Shown here in pieces: positions 48,065-55,174 of a stretch of 64,000 nucleotides of DNA. Positions within the stretch are counted from its first letter, which is position 1. Every line of letters starts with the position of its first letter. Below the pieces are notes generated by a model, which was not told the DNA's origin, did not search any database, and worked only from the letters and a program-made list of their open reading frames with translations. The stretch is from positions 124,001 to 188,000 of the forward strand of contig NZ_PUIP01000007.1 in assembly GCF_002968015.1 (NCBI RefSeq), in the 5' to 3' direction. Both the position numbers and the translations under genes were made by a program. Source of the stretch: Massilia phosphatilytica (GTDB taxonomy: Bacteria; Pseudomonadota; Gammaproteobacteria; Burkholderiales; Burkholderiaceae_D).

Positions 48065-48619
48065 TCACGCCGCCGCGGCGGACACGTGGCCGACCGCGTA
48101 CACGCACGCTGCGGCGCTGGCCGCGGGTTCGCGGTCCCACAACCGGAAACGCACCAGCGTCCACTCTCCCGGCTCGTAGCCCGCGACCGCCGCGAGCGCG
48201 CCCCCGCCGTCGACCGCGTCCGCGGCCAGGCGCGTTTCGTCGCTGCGCAACGCTTCCAGGTCGGTGCCGGGCGCGATCGGAAGCCGCTCGACGGACGCGA
48301 AGCGGGCCTGCGCGAACCCGGGACCGAGCCGAGCGTGCCACACGAGCCACGTCGCCACCGCCGGCCGGCCGAACGCCTGCGACACCCCGGCGAATCCGGG
48401 GCCGTTGAGGAAGGCGTGCATGCCGTCGACCGTGTTCCAGACATAAAACGGGGCGTAGGCGTTGTCGCGCGCCGGCCCCGTCTTGCATGCGCTGAGATAG
48501 GCCTTGAACAGCAGTCCCGGAAAACCATCCGTCAGGTGGCCCTTGTTCGCGATGCGCCGGTCGATGATCGCCATGTCGTAGTCGGCCGGCAGCGGAAATC
48601 GGTACTGCATCGCGATCAT
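48065..48619 (-). CDS. DUF4865 family protein
   Basis: Protein of 184 residues starting MIAMQYRFPLPADYDMAIID, with HLTDGFPGLLFKAYLS and APFYVWNTVDGMHAFLNGPGF, matching the DUF4865 family, an alpha/beta-barrel-like dimer fold of unknown function. It overlaps the tautomerase gene by ATGA. In many proteobacteria it travels with a tautomerase and a carboxymuconolactone decarboxylase-like gene, as here. Confidence 0.82.
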   Translation of the reverse strand: MIAMQYRFPLPADYDMAIIDRRIANKGHLTDGFPGLLFKAYLSACKTGPARDNAYAPFYVWNTVDGMHAFLNGPGFAGVSQAFGRPAVATWLVWHARLGPGFAQARFASVERLPIAPGTDLEALRSDETRLAADAVDGGGALAAVAGYEPGEWTLVRFRLWDREPAASAAACVYAVGHVSAAAA

Positions 48620-49017
48620 GACCGCACTCCCTGCTCCGCCAGCGGCGCCGCGATGCCGTGGCTGAACGACCAGTCGCCGTAATCCGTCGTCTGGACGATG
48701 ATCATCAGGTCTTCCGGCCGCAAGCCTGGCGACGCGGCCAGCAGCTCGGCAAGGCGCTTATAAAATGCCTGCTTGGTCTCGGCGTCGCGCGGCTTGCCGC
48801 CCGTGACGCAGACGAGCAGGAAGTCGTCGCTGCGCGGTCCGCCGAGATAATCCCGGTCGAAGATCAGTTCTTCGGGATCGTGTTGATGGATGACCTGGAA
48901 GCGGTCCGCGACGGGGATGCGGAAGGCGTCGACCAGGGCCTGGTGCACGGCGTCCGACACGGCGCGCAGGTACTCGCGCGGTTTGCCGCGGCGCAGGGAG
49001 AGGCGAACGAATGGCAT
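48616..49017 (-). CDS. Tautomerase family protein
   Basis: Protein of 133 residues with catalytic Pro2 (MPFVRLSLRRGKPREYLRAV), the amino-terminal proline of the tautomerase superfamily, and FDRDYLGGPRSDDFLLV. Its length suggests two beta-alpha-beta units, like cis-CaaD or MSAD-type relatives. The start is set by the Pro; an upstream in-frame start would bury it. It is the middle gene of three, ten bases after the decarboxylase-like gene. Confidence 0.88.
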   Translation of the reverse strand: MPFVRLSLRRGKPREYLRAVSDAVHQALVDAFRIPVADRFQVIHQHDPEELIFDRDYLGGPRSDDFLLVCVTGGKPRDAETKQAFYKRLAELLAASPGLRPEDLMIIVQTTDYGDWSFSHGIAAPLAEQGVRS

Positions 49018-49027
49018 GACGGTCTCC

Positions 49028-49336
49028 TCAACGCAAGTCGCCGAGCAGGCGCGCGGCGGTGGCGGCCGCGGGCCAGCCGGCATAGAAGGCCAGGTGCGTC
49101 ACCACTTCTTCCAGCTCCTGCCGGGTGACGCCGTGGTCGAGCGCCGTCTGCAGGTGGAACGGCAGCTGCCCGTCGCGGCACAGCGCGACCAGGCACGCGA
49201 CCGTCACCAGGCTGCGGTCCCGTTTGTTCAATGCGTCGCGTTCCCATACTTCGCCGAACAGCACGCGGTCCGTGAGATCGGCCAGCGCGGGAACGGCACC
49301 GAGGGCGCGCTGGCCCATGCCTGTCAGAGTCGTCAT
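49028..49336 (-). CDS. Carboxymuconolactone decarboxylase-like protein
   Basis: All-helical protein of 102 residues of the CMD/AhpD-like superfamily (SLVTVACLVALCRDGQLPFHLQTALDHGVTRQELEEVVTHLAFYAGWPAA). The peroxidase-type CxxC is absent. ATG at 49336 lies seven bases from AGGAG, whereas the ATG at 49342 is one base away. It is the first gene of the operon and is divergent from the LysR gene. Confidence 0.88.
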   Translation of the reverse strand: MTTLTGMGQRALGAVPALADLTDRVLFGEVWERDALNKRDRSLVTVACLVALCRDGQLPFHLQTALDHGVTRQELEEVVTHLAFYAGWPAAATAARLLGDLR

Positions 49337-49404
49337 CGTCATGCTCCTGTGGTGGTTGACCTGGCCATGATACGAGTGCATGATGATTTCGAAAATCGAA
49401 TATA

Positions 49405-49423
49405 TTTGAATCAATAATTCAAA
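49405..49423. promoter_or_regulatory. LysR operator candidate
   Basis: Perfect inverted repeat: TTTGAAT (49405-49411), five-base centre CAATA, ATTCAAA (49417-49423). It contains T-N11-A spacing typical of LysR boxes and ends eight bases before the lysR start. A second, weaker A/T-rich repeat (GATTTCGAAAATC) lies at 49385-49397. Confidence 0.65.
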
Positions 49424-49431
49424 AAAACGGG

Positions 49432-50286
49432 ATGATCATGCGTCGCACGAATTTCGACATGGATGCGCTGCGCAGCTTTTGCGAAGGCGTGGACCTCGGT
49501 AGTTTCGCGAAGGCGGCCGACCGGCTCGGACGGTCGACGTCGGCCATCAGCATGCAGATGAAGAAGCTCGAGGGACAGGCCGGCACGGACCTGCTCCGTA
49601 AATCCGGACGCGGCCTGGAACTCACCGCGGCCGGCGAAACGCTGCTCGGCTACGCGCGCCGCATCCTCGACCTCAACGACGAGGCGCGCACGGCGCTGGC
49701 CGGCCTGGATCTCGCAGGCACGGTCAGGCTGGGGCTGCAGGAAGATTTCGGCGAGCGTTTATTGTCCAACGTCCTCGGCCACTTCACGCGCAGCCATCCG
49801 GACCTGCAGATCGAGGCCGTCATCGCCCGCAACAGCGAACTCATCGCGCAACTGCAGGCCGGCAAGATCGATCTCGCGCTCGGCTGGCACACGGACGCGG
49901 CGCTGCCGTCCGTGGAGCTGCTGGGCGACTATCCGATGCGCTGGATCGGCTCGGCCGCGCAAGACCCCGTGCGCGAGCCGGTGCGCCTCGTCGCGCTGCA
50001 AGCCCCCTGCCTGATGCGCAAGGCGGCGACCGATGCGCTCGATCGCGCGGGCATGCCGTGGCGTGTCGTGTACACGAGTGCGAGCCTGGCGGGGATCTGG
50101 GCCGCGGTCGCGGCGGGGCTCGGCGTGACGGTGAGGACTGACCTGGGGCTGCCCGGCGACGTGCGCGTGCTCGACGGATTGCCGGCGCTGCCGGGCATCC
50201 GGCTCGCGCTGTACGGCAGTGTGGCGACGCCCTCCCCGGCCTGCGCGCGCATGGCCGCGCTCATCAAGGAACATATCGTGGGCTAG
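49432..50286 (+). CDS. LysR-type transcriptional regulator
   Basis: Regulator of 284 residues: helix-turn-helix FCEGVDLGSFAKAADRLGRSTSAISMQMKKLEGQAGTDLL and a substrate domain starting GTVRLGLQEDFGERLL. It is divergent from the CMD-like/tautomerase/DUF4865 operon, its probable target. The start could be ATG 49432 or the next ATG two codons on. Confidence 0.9.
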   Translation: MIMRRTNFDMDALRSFCEGVDLGSFAKAADRLGRSTSAISMQMKKLEGQAGTDLLRKSGRGLELTAAGETLLGYARRILDLNDEARTALAGLDLAGTVRLGLQEDFGERLLSNVLGHFTRSHPDLQIEAVIARNSELIAQLQAGKIDLALGWHTDAALPSVELLGDYPMRWIGSAAQDPVREPVRLVALQAPCLMRKAATDALDRAGMPWRVVYTSASLAGIWAAVAAGLGVTVRTDLGLPGDVRVLDGLPALPGIRLALYGSVATPSPACARMAALIKEHIVG

Positions 50287-50292
50287 GACCCG

Positions 50293-51417
50293 TTACACCA
50301 TCTCCGCGAACCCGATCCGGTCCGTCGTCGCCGCGCGCGCCTCGTCCACGCCCACCACGTGCGCGGCCAGCAGCGCTTCCAGCACGCTGTTCATCGTGTG
50401 GCAGCCGGGTCCGCGGCCCGCGTTCATGTGCGCGCGGATGGCGCCGAGGTCGCCCTCCTCGATCATCGCGGCGACGGCCGGGTTGATGGTGAGGCACTCC
50501 GTGGCCAGGTGGTAGCGGTTGCCCTGCTTCGACGGCAACAACGCCTGGCACAGCACGCCGCGCAGCGCGTGCGCGAGGGCCTGGCTCTGGGCTTCCGAAT
50601 TGCCCAGCAGGCGCAGCATTTTTTGCAGGCCCAGTTCCGTCGAGCGCGCGTGCAGGGTCGCCAGCACGAGCGGGCCGGATTCGGCCAGCGCCAGCGCTTC
50701 CTGCGCCGTCTGCGCATCGCGGATCTCGCCGATGACGATCACGTCCGGCCGCTCGCGCAGCGCGTCCAGCGCACCGAGGTAGTAGCTTTCGACGTCGCCA
50801 TCGATACCCACCTCGCGCTGCGTGATGATGCATTTGCGCTGCGGGATCAGCGTCTCGACCGGGTCTTCGATGGTGATGATGTGCCCGGAGCGCTGCCTGT
50901 TGATCTCGTCGAGAATGGAAGCGATCGTGGTCGACTTGCCTTGGCACGTGTCGCCGATGATCAGCACGAGGCCGCTCGTCAGGCGCGCGAATTCACGCTC
51001 GTCGGCGTGCAGGCCGAGGGTGTCCAGCGCCAGCGGTTCCTTCGGGAAACGGCGGATCACGCAGCCCAGGCGTTTCTTGCCCTGGAAGCTGAAGCAGTTG
51101 GCGCGGATGCGCGCCGTGTGCAGGTCGATCGAACGGTCGAACGCGCGGTCGGCGATGCGCTCGGACCAGTTCGGCTCGATGACATCGAAGAACTCTTCCA
51201 GCTCTTCCTTCGTGATGGGCGAGTCCGTCACGGCCACGAGGCCCTTCGGCTGGCGCAGCATCAGCGGACTGTTCTGGTGAATGATGACGTCCGAAAACAC
51301 CAGCTTCGAATTCAGCAGGTGCAGGATCTGCTCGACCAGGGTGCCGAACACCGGATGGTCTTCGTTTTCGATATACGACAGGGTGGGAATCTGCGAGGAC
51401 TGGTGGTATTCCATCAT
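50293..51417 (-). CDS. PilT/DotB-like secretion or twitching ATPase
   Basis: Cytoplasmic hexameric ATPase family (PilT/PilU/DotB branch of the GspE family), 374 residues from MMEYHQSSQIPTLSYIEN. Walker A at 155-164 reads GDTCQGKSTT, with Cys where most members have Gly. The Asp box is IITIEDPVET, Walker B PDVIVIGEIRD, the His box VLATLHARS. The N-terminal PAS-like region has SDVIIHQNSPLMLR. No pilus genes adjoin it. The start is uncertain: 51417 or an upstream ATG at 51459, neither with a good ribosome binding site. Confidence 0.85.
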   Translation of the reverse strand: MMEYHQSSQIPTLSYIENEDHPVFGTLVEQILHLLNSKLVFSDVIIHQNSPLMLRQPKGLVAVTDSPITKEELEEFFDVIEPNWSERIADRAFDRSIDLHTARIRANCFSFQGKKRLGCVIRRFPKEPLALDTLGLHADEREFARLTSGLVLIIGDTCQGKSTTIASILDEINRQRSGHIITIEDPVETLIPQRKCIITQREVGIDGDVESYYLGALDALRERPDVIVIGEIRDAQTAQEALALAESGPLVLATLHARSTELGLQKMLRLLGNSEAQSQALAHALRGVLCQALLPSKQGNRYHLATECLTINPAVAAMIEEGDLGAIRAHMNAGRGPGCHTMNSVLEALLAAHVVGVDEARAATTDRIGFAEMV

Positions 51418-51544
51418 GCTTCGGCTGTGCCAACGGGCTCGGATGAGCGATCCATTCATTATAAAACCGGCATCCTGTCAAAATTCCAACTGGAAAGATA
51501 TTTTTTCTGACACCAAGCCTCGACCGTGCCTTGGCCGCCACAGC

Positions 51545-51580
51545 ATGTCGAGTGTTAGCGCTCGACATTTTCGTGTTAGC
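51545..51580. promoter_or_regulatory. Palindrome plus direct repeat upstream of the GH3 gene
   Basis: ATGTCGAG (51545-51552) and CTCGACAT (51561-51568) are perfect inverted arms around TGTTAGCG. TGTTAGC recurs at 51574-51580, exactly 21 bases (two helical turns) from its first copy at 51553. The block lies about 30 bases before the GH3 start, so it is well placed for an operator. Confidence 0.5.
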
Positions 51581-51610
51581 ATCTTCGAAAACCAATAACA
51601 GGAGACTACG

Positions 51611-54217
51611 ATGATCGACCACCCGGCCGAGGCCCGCCCTCGCCTCATCCCCTTGCTGCTTGCCGCCCTGTTCGCCACTGCCCCCGCGCTGGCCCAGCAG
51701 GATCCGGCAGCCCGCGCCGCCAACCTCGTCGCCAAGATGACGCTCGAGGAAAAGGCCGCGCAACTGGGCAACGACGCGCCCGCGATCCCGCGTCTGCACA
51801 TCCCGAAATACAACTGGTGGAACGAAGGCCTGCACGGCGTCGCGCGGGCCGGCTACGCGACCGTGTTCCCGCAGGCTGTCGGTATGGCCGCGACGTGGGA
51901 CGAAGCGCTGATGCACGACGTGGGCGACGTCATCGCGACGGAATTCCGCGCCAAGTACCTCGCCACGCGCGCGCCGGACGGCGGCACGGACTGGTACCGC
52001 GGCCTCACCGTGTGGTCGCCCAACATCAACATCTTCCGCGACCCGCGCTGGGGCCGCGGCCAGGAGACGTATGGCGAAGACCCGTACCTGACGTCGCGCA
52101 TCGCCATCAACTTCATCCACGGTCTGCAGGGCGATGACGCACAATCGTTCAAGACCATCGCCACGGCGAAGCACTTCGCCGTGCACAGCGGGCCGGAATC
52201 GAACCGCCACCGCGAAGACGTGCACCCGTCGCCGCACGACCTCGAAGACACGTATCTGCCGGCGTTCCGCGCCACCGTCACGGAGGGTAAAGTGGCCTCC
52301 GTCATGTGCGCGTACAACGCCGTCAACGGCATCCCCGCGTGCGCCAGCGACGACCTGATGGAGCAGCACCTGCGCCGCGCCTGGGGTTTCAAGGGCTTCG
52401 TCGTGTCGGACTGCGGCGCCGCCGCCAACATCTACCGTGACGACAGCCTGCATTACACGAAGACGCCCGAGCAAGCGGTGGCCGCGTCGTTCAGCGCCGG
52501 CATGGACCTGATCTGCGGCGACTATCGCAACAAGATGACGACGGAGGCCGGTCCCATCGTCAACGCCGTGCGCCAGGGAGAATTGAAGGAAGCCGTCGTC
52601 GACCGCGCTCTCCAGCGCCTGTTCGAGTACCGCATCCGCCTGGGCCTCCTCGACCAGAATCCGCCGCAGGCGTACGCCGCCATCAAGCCGACCGACAACG
52701 ACACCCCTGCGCACCGCGCCGTCGCGCTGAAGACGGCCCAGGAAGCGATGGTGCTGCTGAAAAACGACGGCCTGCTGCCGTTGAAAAAAACGCCGAAAAC
52801 CATCGCCGTCATCGGCCCGAACGCGGACAGCGAAGATGCGCTGGTGGGCAACTACAACGGCCAGCCGTCGCATCCGGTGACGGTGCTGGCCGGCATCCGC
52901 GCCCGCTTCCCCGATGCGAAGGTCGTGTATGCGCCGGGCACGGGCCTCGTCGGACCGGCCGAACCGCCCGTGCCGGACGCGAACCTGTGCGTGGACGCCG
53001 CGTGCCGCACGCCGGGCCTGAAGGCCGAGCATTTCGATGGTCCCGACCTGGCCGGCACGGCGCACAGTGCCGTCGAAAAGAATGCCCGCGCCGCCTGGCA
53101 GGAAGGCGGCCACAATGCGTCCGCGCGCTGGACCGGCTACCTGAAGGCGCCCCGTTCGGGCAACTACAGCCTGCGCTACCTGAGCAACGCCGGCTACCGC
53201 ATCTGGATCGACGGCAAGCCGGTCGTGGATGCGTGGGACGTCACGGACTCGCCGTCGATCGAAGCGGGCAAGGCGACACTGCAGGCCGGTAAAACCTATC
53301 CGATCCGGATCGAGGCCGTGCAGCGCGGCGCGCGCGGCGACCAGAAACTGGTGTGGAGCACGCCCATCGACGGCGGCCGCGAAGCCGTCGACCTGGCCCG
53401 CCATGCGGACCTCGTCGTGTTCGTCGCGGGCTTGTCCGCCAACCTGGAAGGCGAGGAACTGAAGCTGCAGGTGCCGGGGTTCAATGGCGGCGACCGCACG
53501 AGCCTCGACCTGCCCGCGCCGCAGGAGCGCCTGCTCGAACAGGTCGTCGGCACCGGCAAGCCGACGGTGCTCGTGCTGATGAGCGGCAGCGCGCTGTCCG
53601 TCAACTGGGCCGACAAACACGTGCCGGCCATCGTCCAGGCCTGGTATCCGGGCGAAGAAGGGGGACGAGCGGTGGCCGGCCTGATCGCGGGCGACTACAG
53701 CCCGGCGGGCCGCCTGCCCGTCACGTTCTACCGTGGCGTCGAGGGCCTGCCCCCGTTCGGCGACTATCGCATGGACGGCCGCACCTACCGCTATTTCAAG
53801 GGCGACGTCCTGTACCCGTTCGGCCACGGCCTGTCGTACACGACGTTCCGCTACGGGACGCCGGCGCTGTCGGCGCCGTCCATCGCGGCGGGCAACCCGG
53901 TCAACGTGGACGTCGAGGTGGCCAACACGGGCAAGCGTGACGGCGACGAGGTCGTCCAGCTGTACGTGGCCAAGCCTGGGGATGGCGCCAACCCGACCCT
54001 GGCGGCTTTCCGCCGCATCCACCTGAAGGCCGGAGAACGCCAGCGCGTGTCGCTGGCGCTGGATGCGCGCGCCCTGTCGCAGGTCGACGCGGCGGGCGCG
54101 CGCAAGGTCGTCCCGGGCGCGTACACGGTCTACCTGGGCGGCGGACAGCCGGGACATGCGCAGACCGTCAAGGCGGCGCTCACGGTGACCGGGGCGGCAT
54201 CCGCGCTGCCCAAATAA
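51611..54217 (+). CDS. Glycoside hydrolase family 3 enzyme with PA14 insert
   Basis: Exported enzyme of 868 residues: signal peptide to ALA; GH3 N-terminal barrel with KHFAVHSGPESNRH and nucleophile Asp267 in GFVVSDCGA; GH3 C-terminal domain (NDGLLPL, GPNADSEDALVGNY) interrupted by a PA14 domain (GLKAEHFDGPDLAG... WTGYLKAPRSGNYSLRYLSNAGYRIWIDGK); and a fibronectin III-like end (VDVEVANTGKRDGDEVVQLYV). It resembles beta-glucosidase/xylosidase enzymes of the BglX/xylosidase branch, acting on plant oligosaccharides in the periplasm or outside. AGGAG precedes the ATG. Confidence 0.93.
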   Translation: MIDHPAEARPRLIPLLLAALFATAPALAQQDPAARAANLVAKMTLEEKAAQLGNDAPAIPRLHIPKYNWWNEGLHGVARAGYATVFPQAVGMAATWDEALMHDVGDVIATEFRAKYLATRAPDGGTDWYRGLTVWSPNINIFRDPRWGRGQETYGEDPYLTSRIAINFIHGLQGDDAQSFKTIATAKHFAVHSGPESNRHREDVHPSPHDLEDTYLPAFRATVTEGKVASVMCAYNAVNGIPACASDDLMEQHLRRAWGFKGFVVSDCGAAANIYRDDSLHYTKTPEQAVAASFSAGMDLICGDYRNKMTTEAGPIVNAVRQGELKEAVVDRALQRLFEYRIRLGLLDQNPPQAYAAIKPTDNDTPAHRAVALKTAQEAMVLLKNDGLLPLKKTPKTIAVIGPNADSEDALVGNYNGQPSHPVTVLAGIRARFPDAKVVYAPGTGLVGPAEPPVPDANLCVDAACRTPGLKAEHFDGPDLAGTAHSAVEKNARAAWQEGGHNASARWTGYLKAPRSGNYSLRYLSNAGYRIWIDGKPVVDAWDVTDSPSIEAGKATLQAGKTYPIRIEAVQRGARGDQKLVWSTPIDGGREAVDLARHADLVVFVAGLSANLEGEELKLQVPGFNGGDRTSLDLPAPQERLLEQVVGTGKPTVLVLMSGSALSVNWADKHVPAIVQAWYPGEEGGRAVAGLIAGDYSPAGRLPVTFYRGVEGLPPFGDYRMDGRTYRYFKGDVLYPFGHGLSYTTFRYGTPALSAPSIAAGNPVNVDVEVANTGKRDGDEVVQLYVAKPGDGANPTLAAFRRIHLKAGERQRVSLALDARALSQVDAAGARKVVPGAYTVYLGGGQPGHAQTVKAALTVTGAASALPK

Positions 54218-54226
54218 GCGGTCGAT

Positions 54227-54276
54227 CCGGGCCGGAATGCACGCGTTTCACCCCGCGTTCGTGCATTCCGGTCCGG
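54227..54276 (+). terminator. Terminator after the GH3 gene
   Basis: CCGGGCCGGAATGCACG (54227-54243) pairs almost perfectly with CGTGCATTCCGGTCCGG (54260-54276), a 17-base stem followed by CTTT. It lies ten bases after the GH3 stop. Confidence 0.75.
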
Positions 54277-54369
54277 CTTTCATGCGTTTTGTCGCAAACC
54301 GGTACCCCGCTTGCCGCCTCCCGCATACGATGTGCACATCGACACCATCCACGCATCAGGGAGAACATC

Positions 54370-55140
54370 ATGACCGACAATAAAACCCGCCGCTTCCTCG
54401 TCGCCGCCTGCGCCCTCGCCTGCATCGCCCTCGCGCCGCAAGCCGAAGCGGGCGACTGGCCCTGGAGCAAAAGCGAACAGGTGCAAGGCAGCGGCCGCGT
54501 GCAAAGCCAGGCACGCGACGTCGCCCACTTCAGCGGTCTCGCCATGTCCCTGCCGGGCAACGTCGAGATCAAGAGCGGCAGCGGCCGCGAAGGCGTGACG
54601 GTCGAGGCGGACGACAACCTGCTGCCGCTGATCGAGACCGTCGTCGAAGACGGCACGCTGAAGATCCGCGCCAAGCGCAACATGAACCTCCGCACCCGCA
54701 ACCTGAAGGTCGTCGTGCAGGCGCGCGACATCGACCGCCTCGCGCTGGGCGGCTCCGGCAATATCGACGCGGACGTCGTGCACGGCAGCCGCGTGCGCTT
54801 CGACGTGGGCGGCTCGGGCGCCATCAAGGTCCGCAAGCTCGAAGGCGAATCCGTCAACGTCGCCCTCGGCGGCAGCGGCAACCTGCAGGCCGAGGGCGGC
54901 ACGACGCGCAGCACGTCGATCTCGATCGGCGGTTCGGGCACCGTCGACCTGGGCCACGTGCGCACCGAGAACGCCAGCGTCACCGTGGCCGGCTCCGGCG
55001 ACGCGACCCTGTGGGTGCGCGACAGCCTGAGCCTGACCGTGGCCGGTTCCGGCGACGTCAATTACTACGGCGACCCGCAGGTCACCCGCTCGGTGGTCGG
55101 CTCGGGCAATGTGAAGCGCCTGGGTGCGTCGCCGAAATGA
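54370..55140 (+). CDS. DUF2807 (GIN domain) exported protein
   Basis: Protein of 256 residues with signal peptide to AEA, then a putative auto-transporter-like beta-solenoid domain (DUF2807) with recurring GGSG/AGSG turns: LALGGSGNIDAD, FDVGGSGAIKV, VALGGSGNLQAE, ISIGGSGTVDL, VTVAGSGDATL, LTVAGSGDVNY, RSVVGSGNVKR. Each rung is about 18-22 residues. Function unknown; family members are periplasmic or surface proteins. GGGAG precedes the ATG. Confidence 0.85.
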   Translation: MTDNKTRRFLVAACALACIALAPQAEAGDWPWSKSEQVQGSGRVQSQARDVAHFSGLAMSLPGNVEIKSGSGREGVTVEADDNLLPLIETVVEDGTLKIRAKRNMNLRTRNLKVVVQARDIDRLALGGSGNIDADVVHGSRVRFDVGGSGAIKVRKLEGESVNVALGGSGNLQAEGGTTRSTSISIGGSGTVDLGHVRTENASVTVAGSGDATLWVRDSLSLTVAGSGDVNYYGDPQVTRSVVGSGNVKRLGASPK

Positions 55141-55174
55141 GGGTTCGGTGGGCACGTGGTGCCCACCTTCTGCC

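Noticed and set aside
51553..51566. LacI-type operator (TGTTAGCGCTAACA-like) before the GH3 gene
   Set aside because: AGCGCT is present, but the flanks of that centre are not symmetrical; the real symmetry is the ATGTCGAG/CTCGACAT palindrome.
50993..54157. Open frame of 1054 codons on the minus strand
   Set aside because: It is opposite the GH3 gene and runs on into the wrong frame of the PilT-like gene; its composition is typical of a GC-rich antisense shadow.
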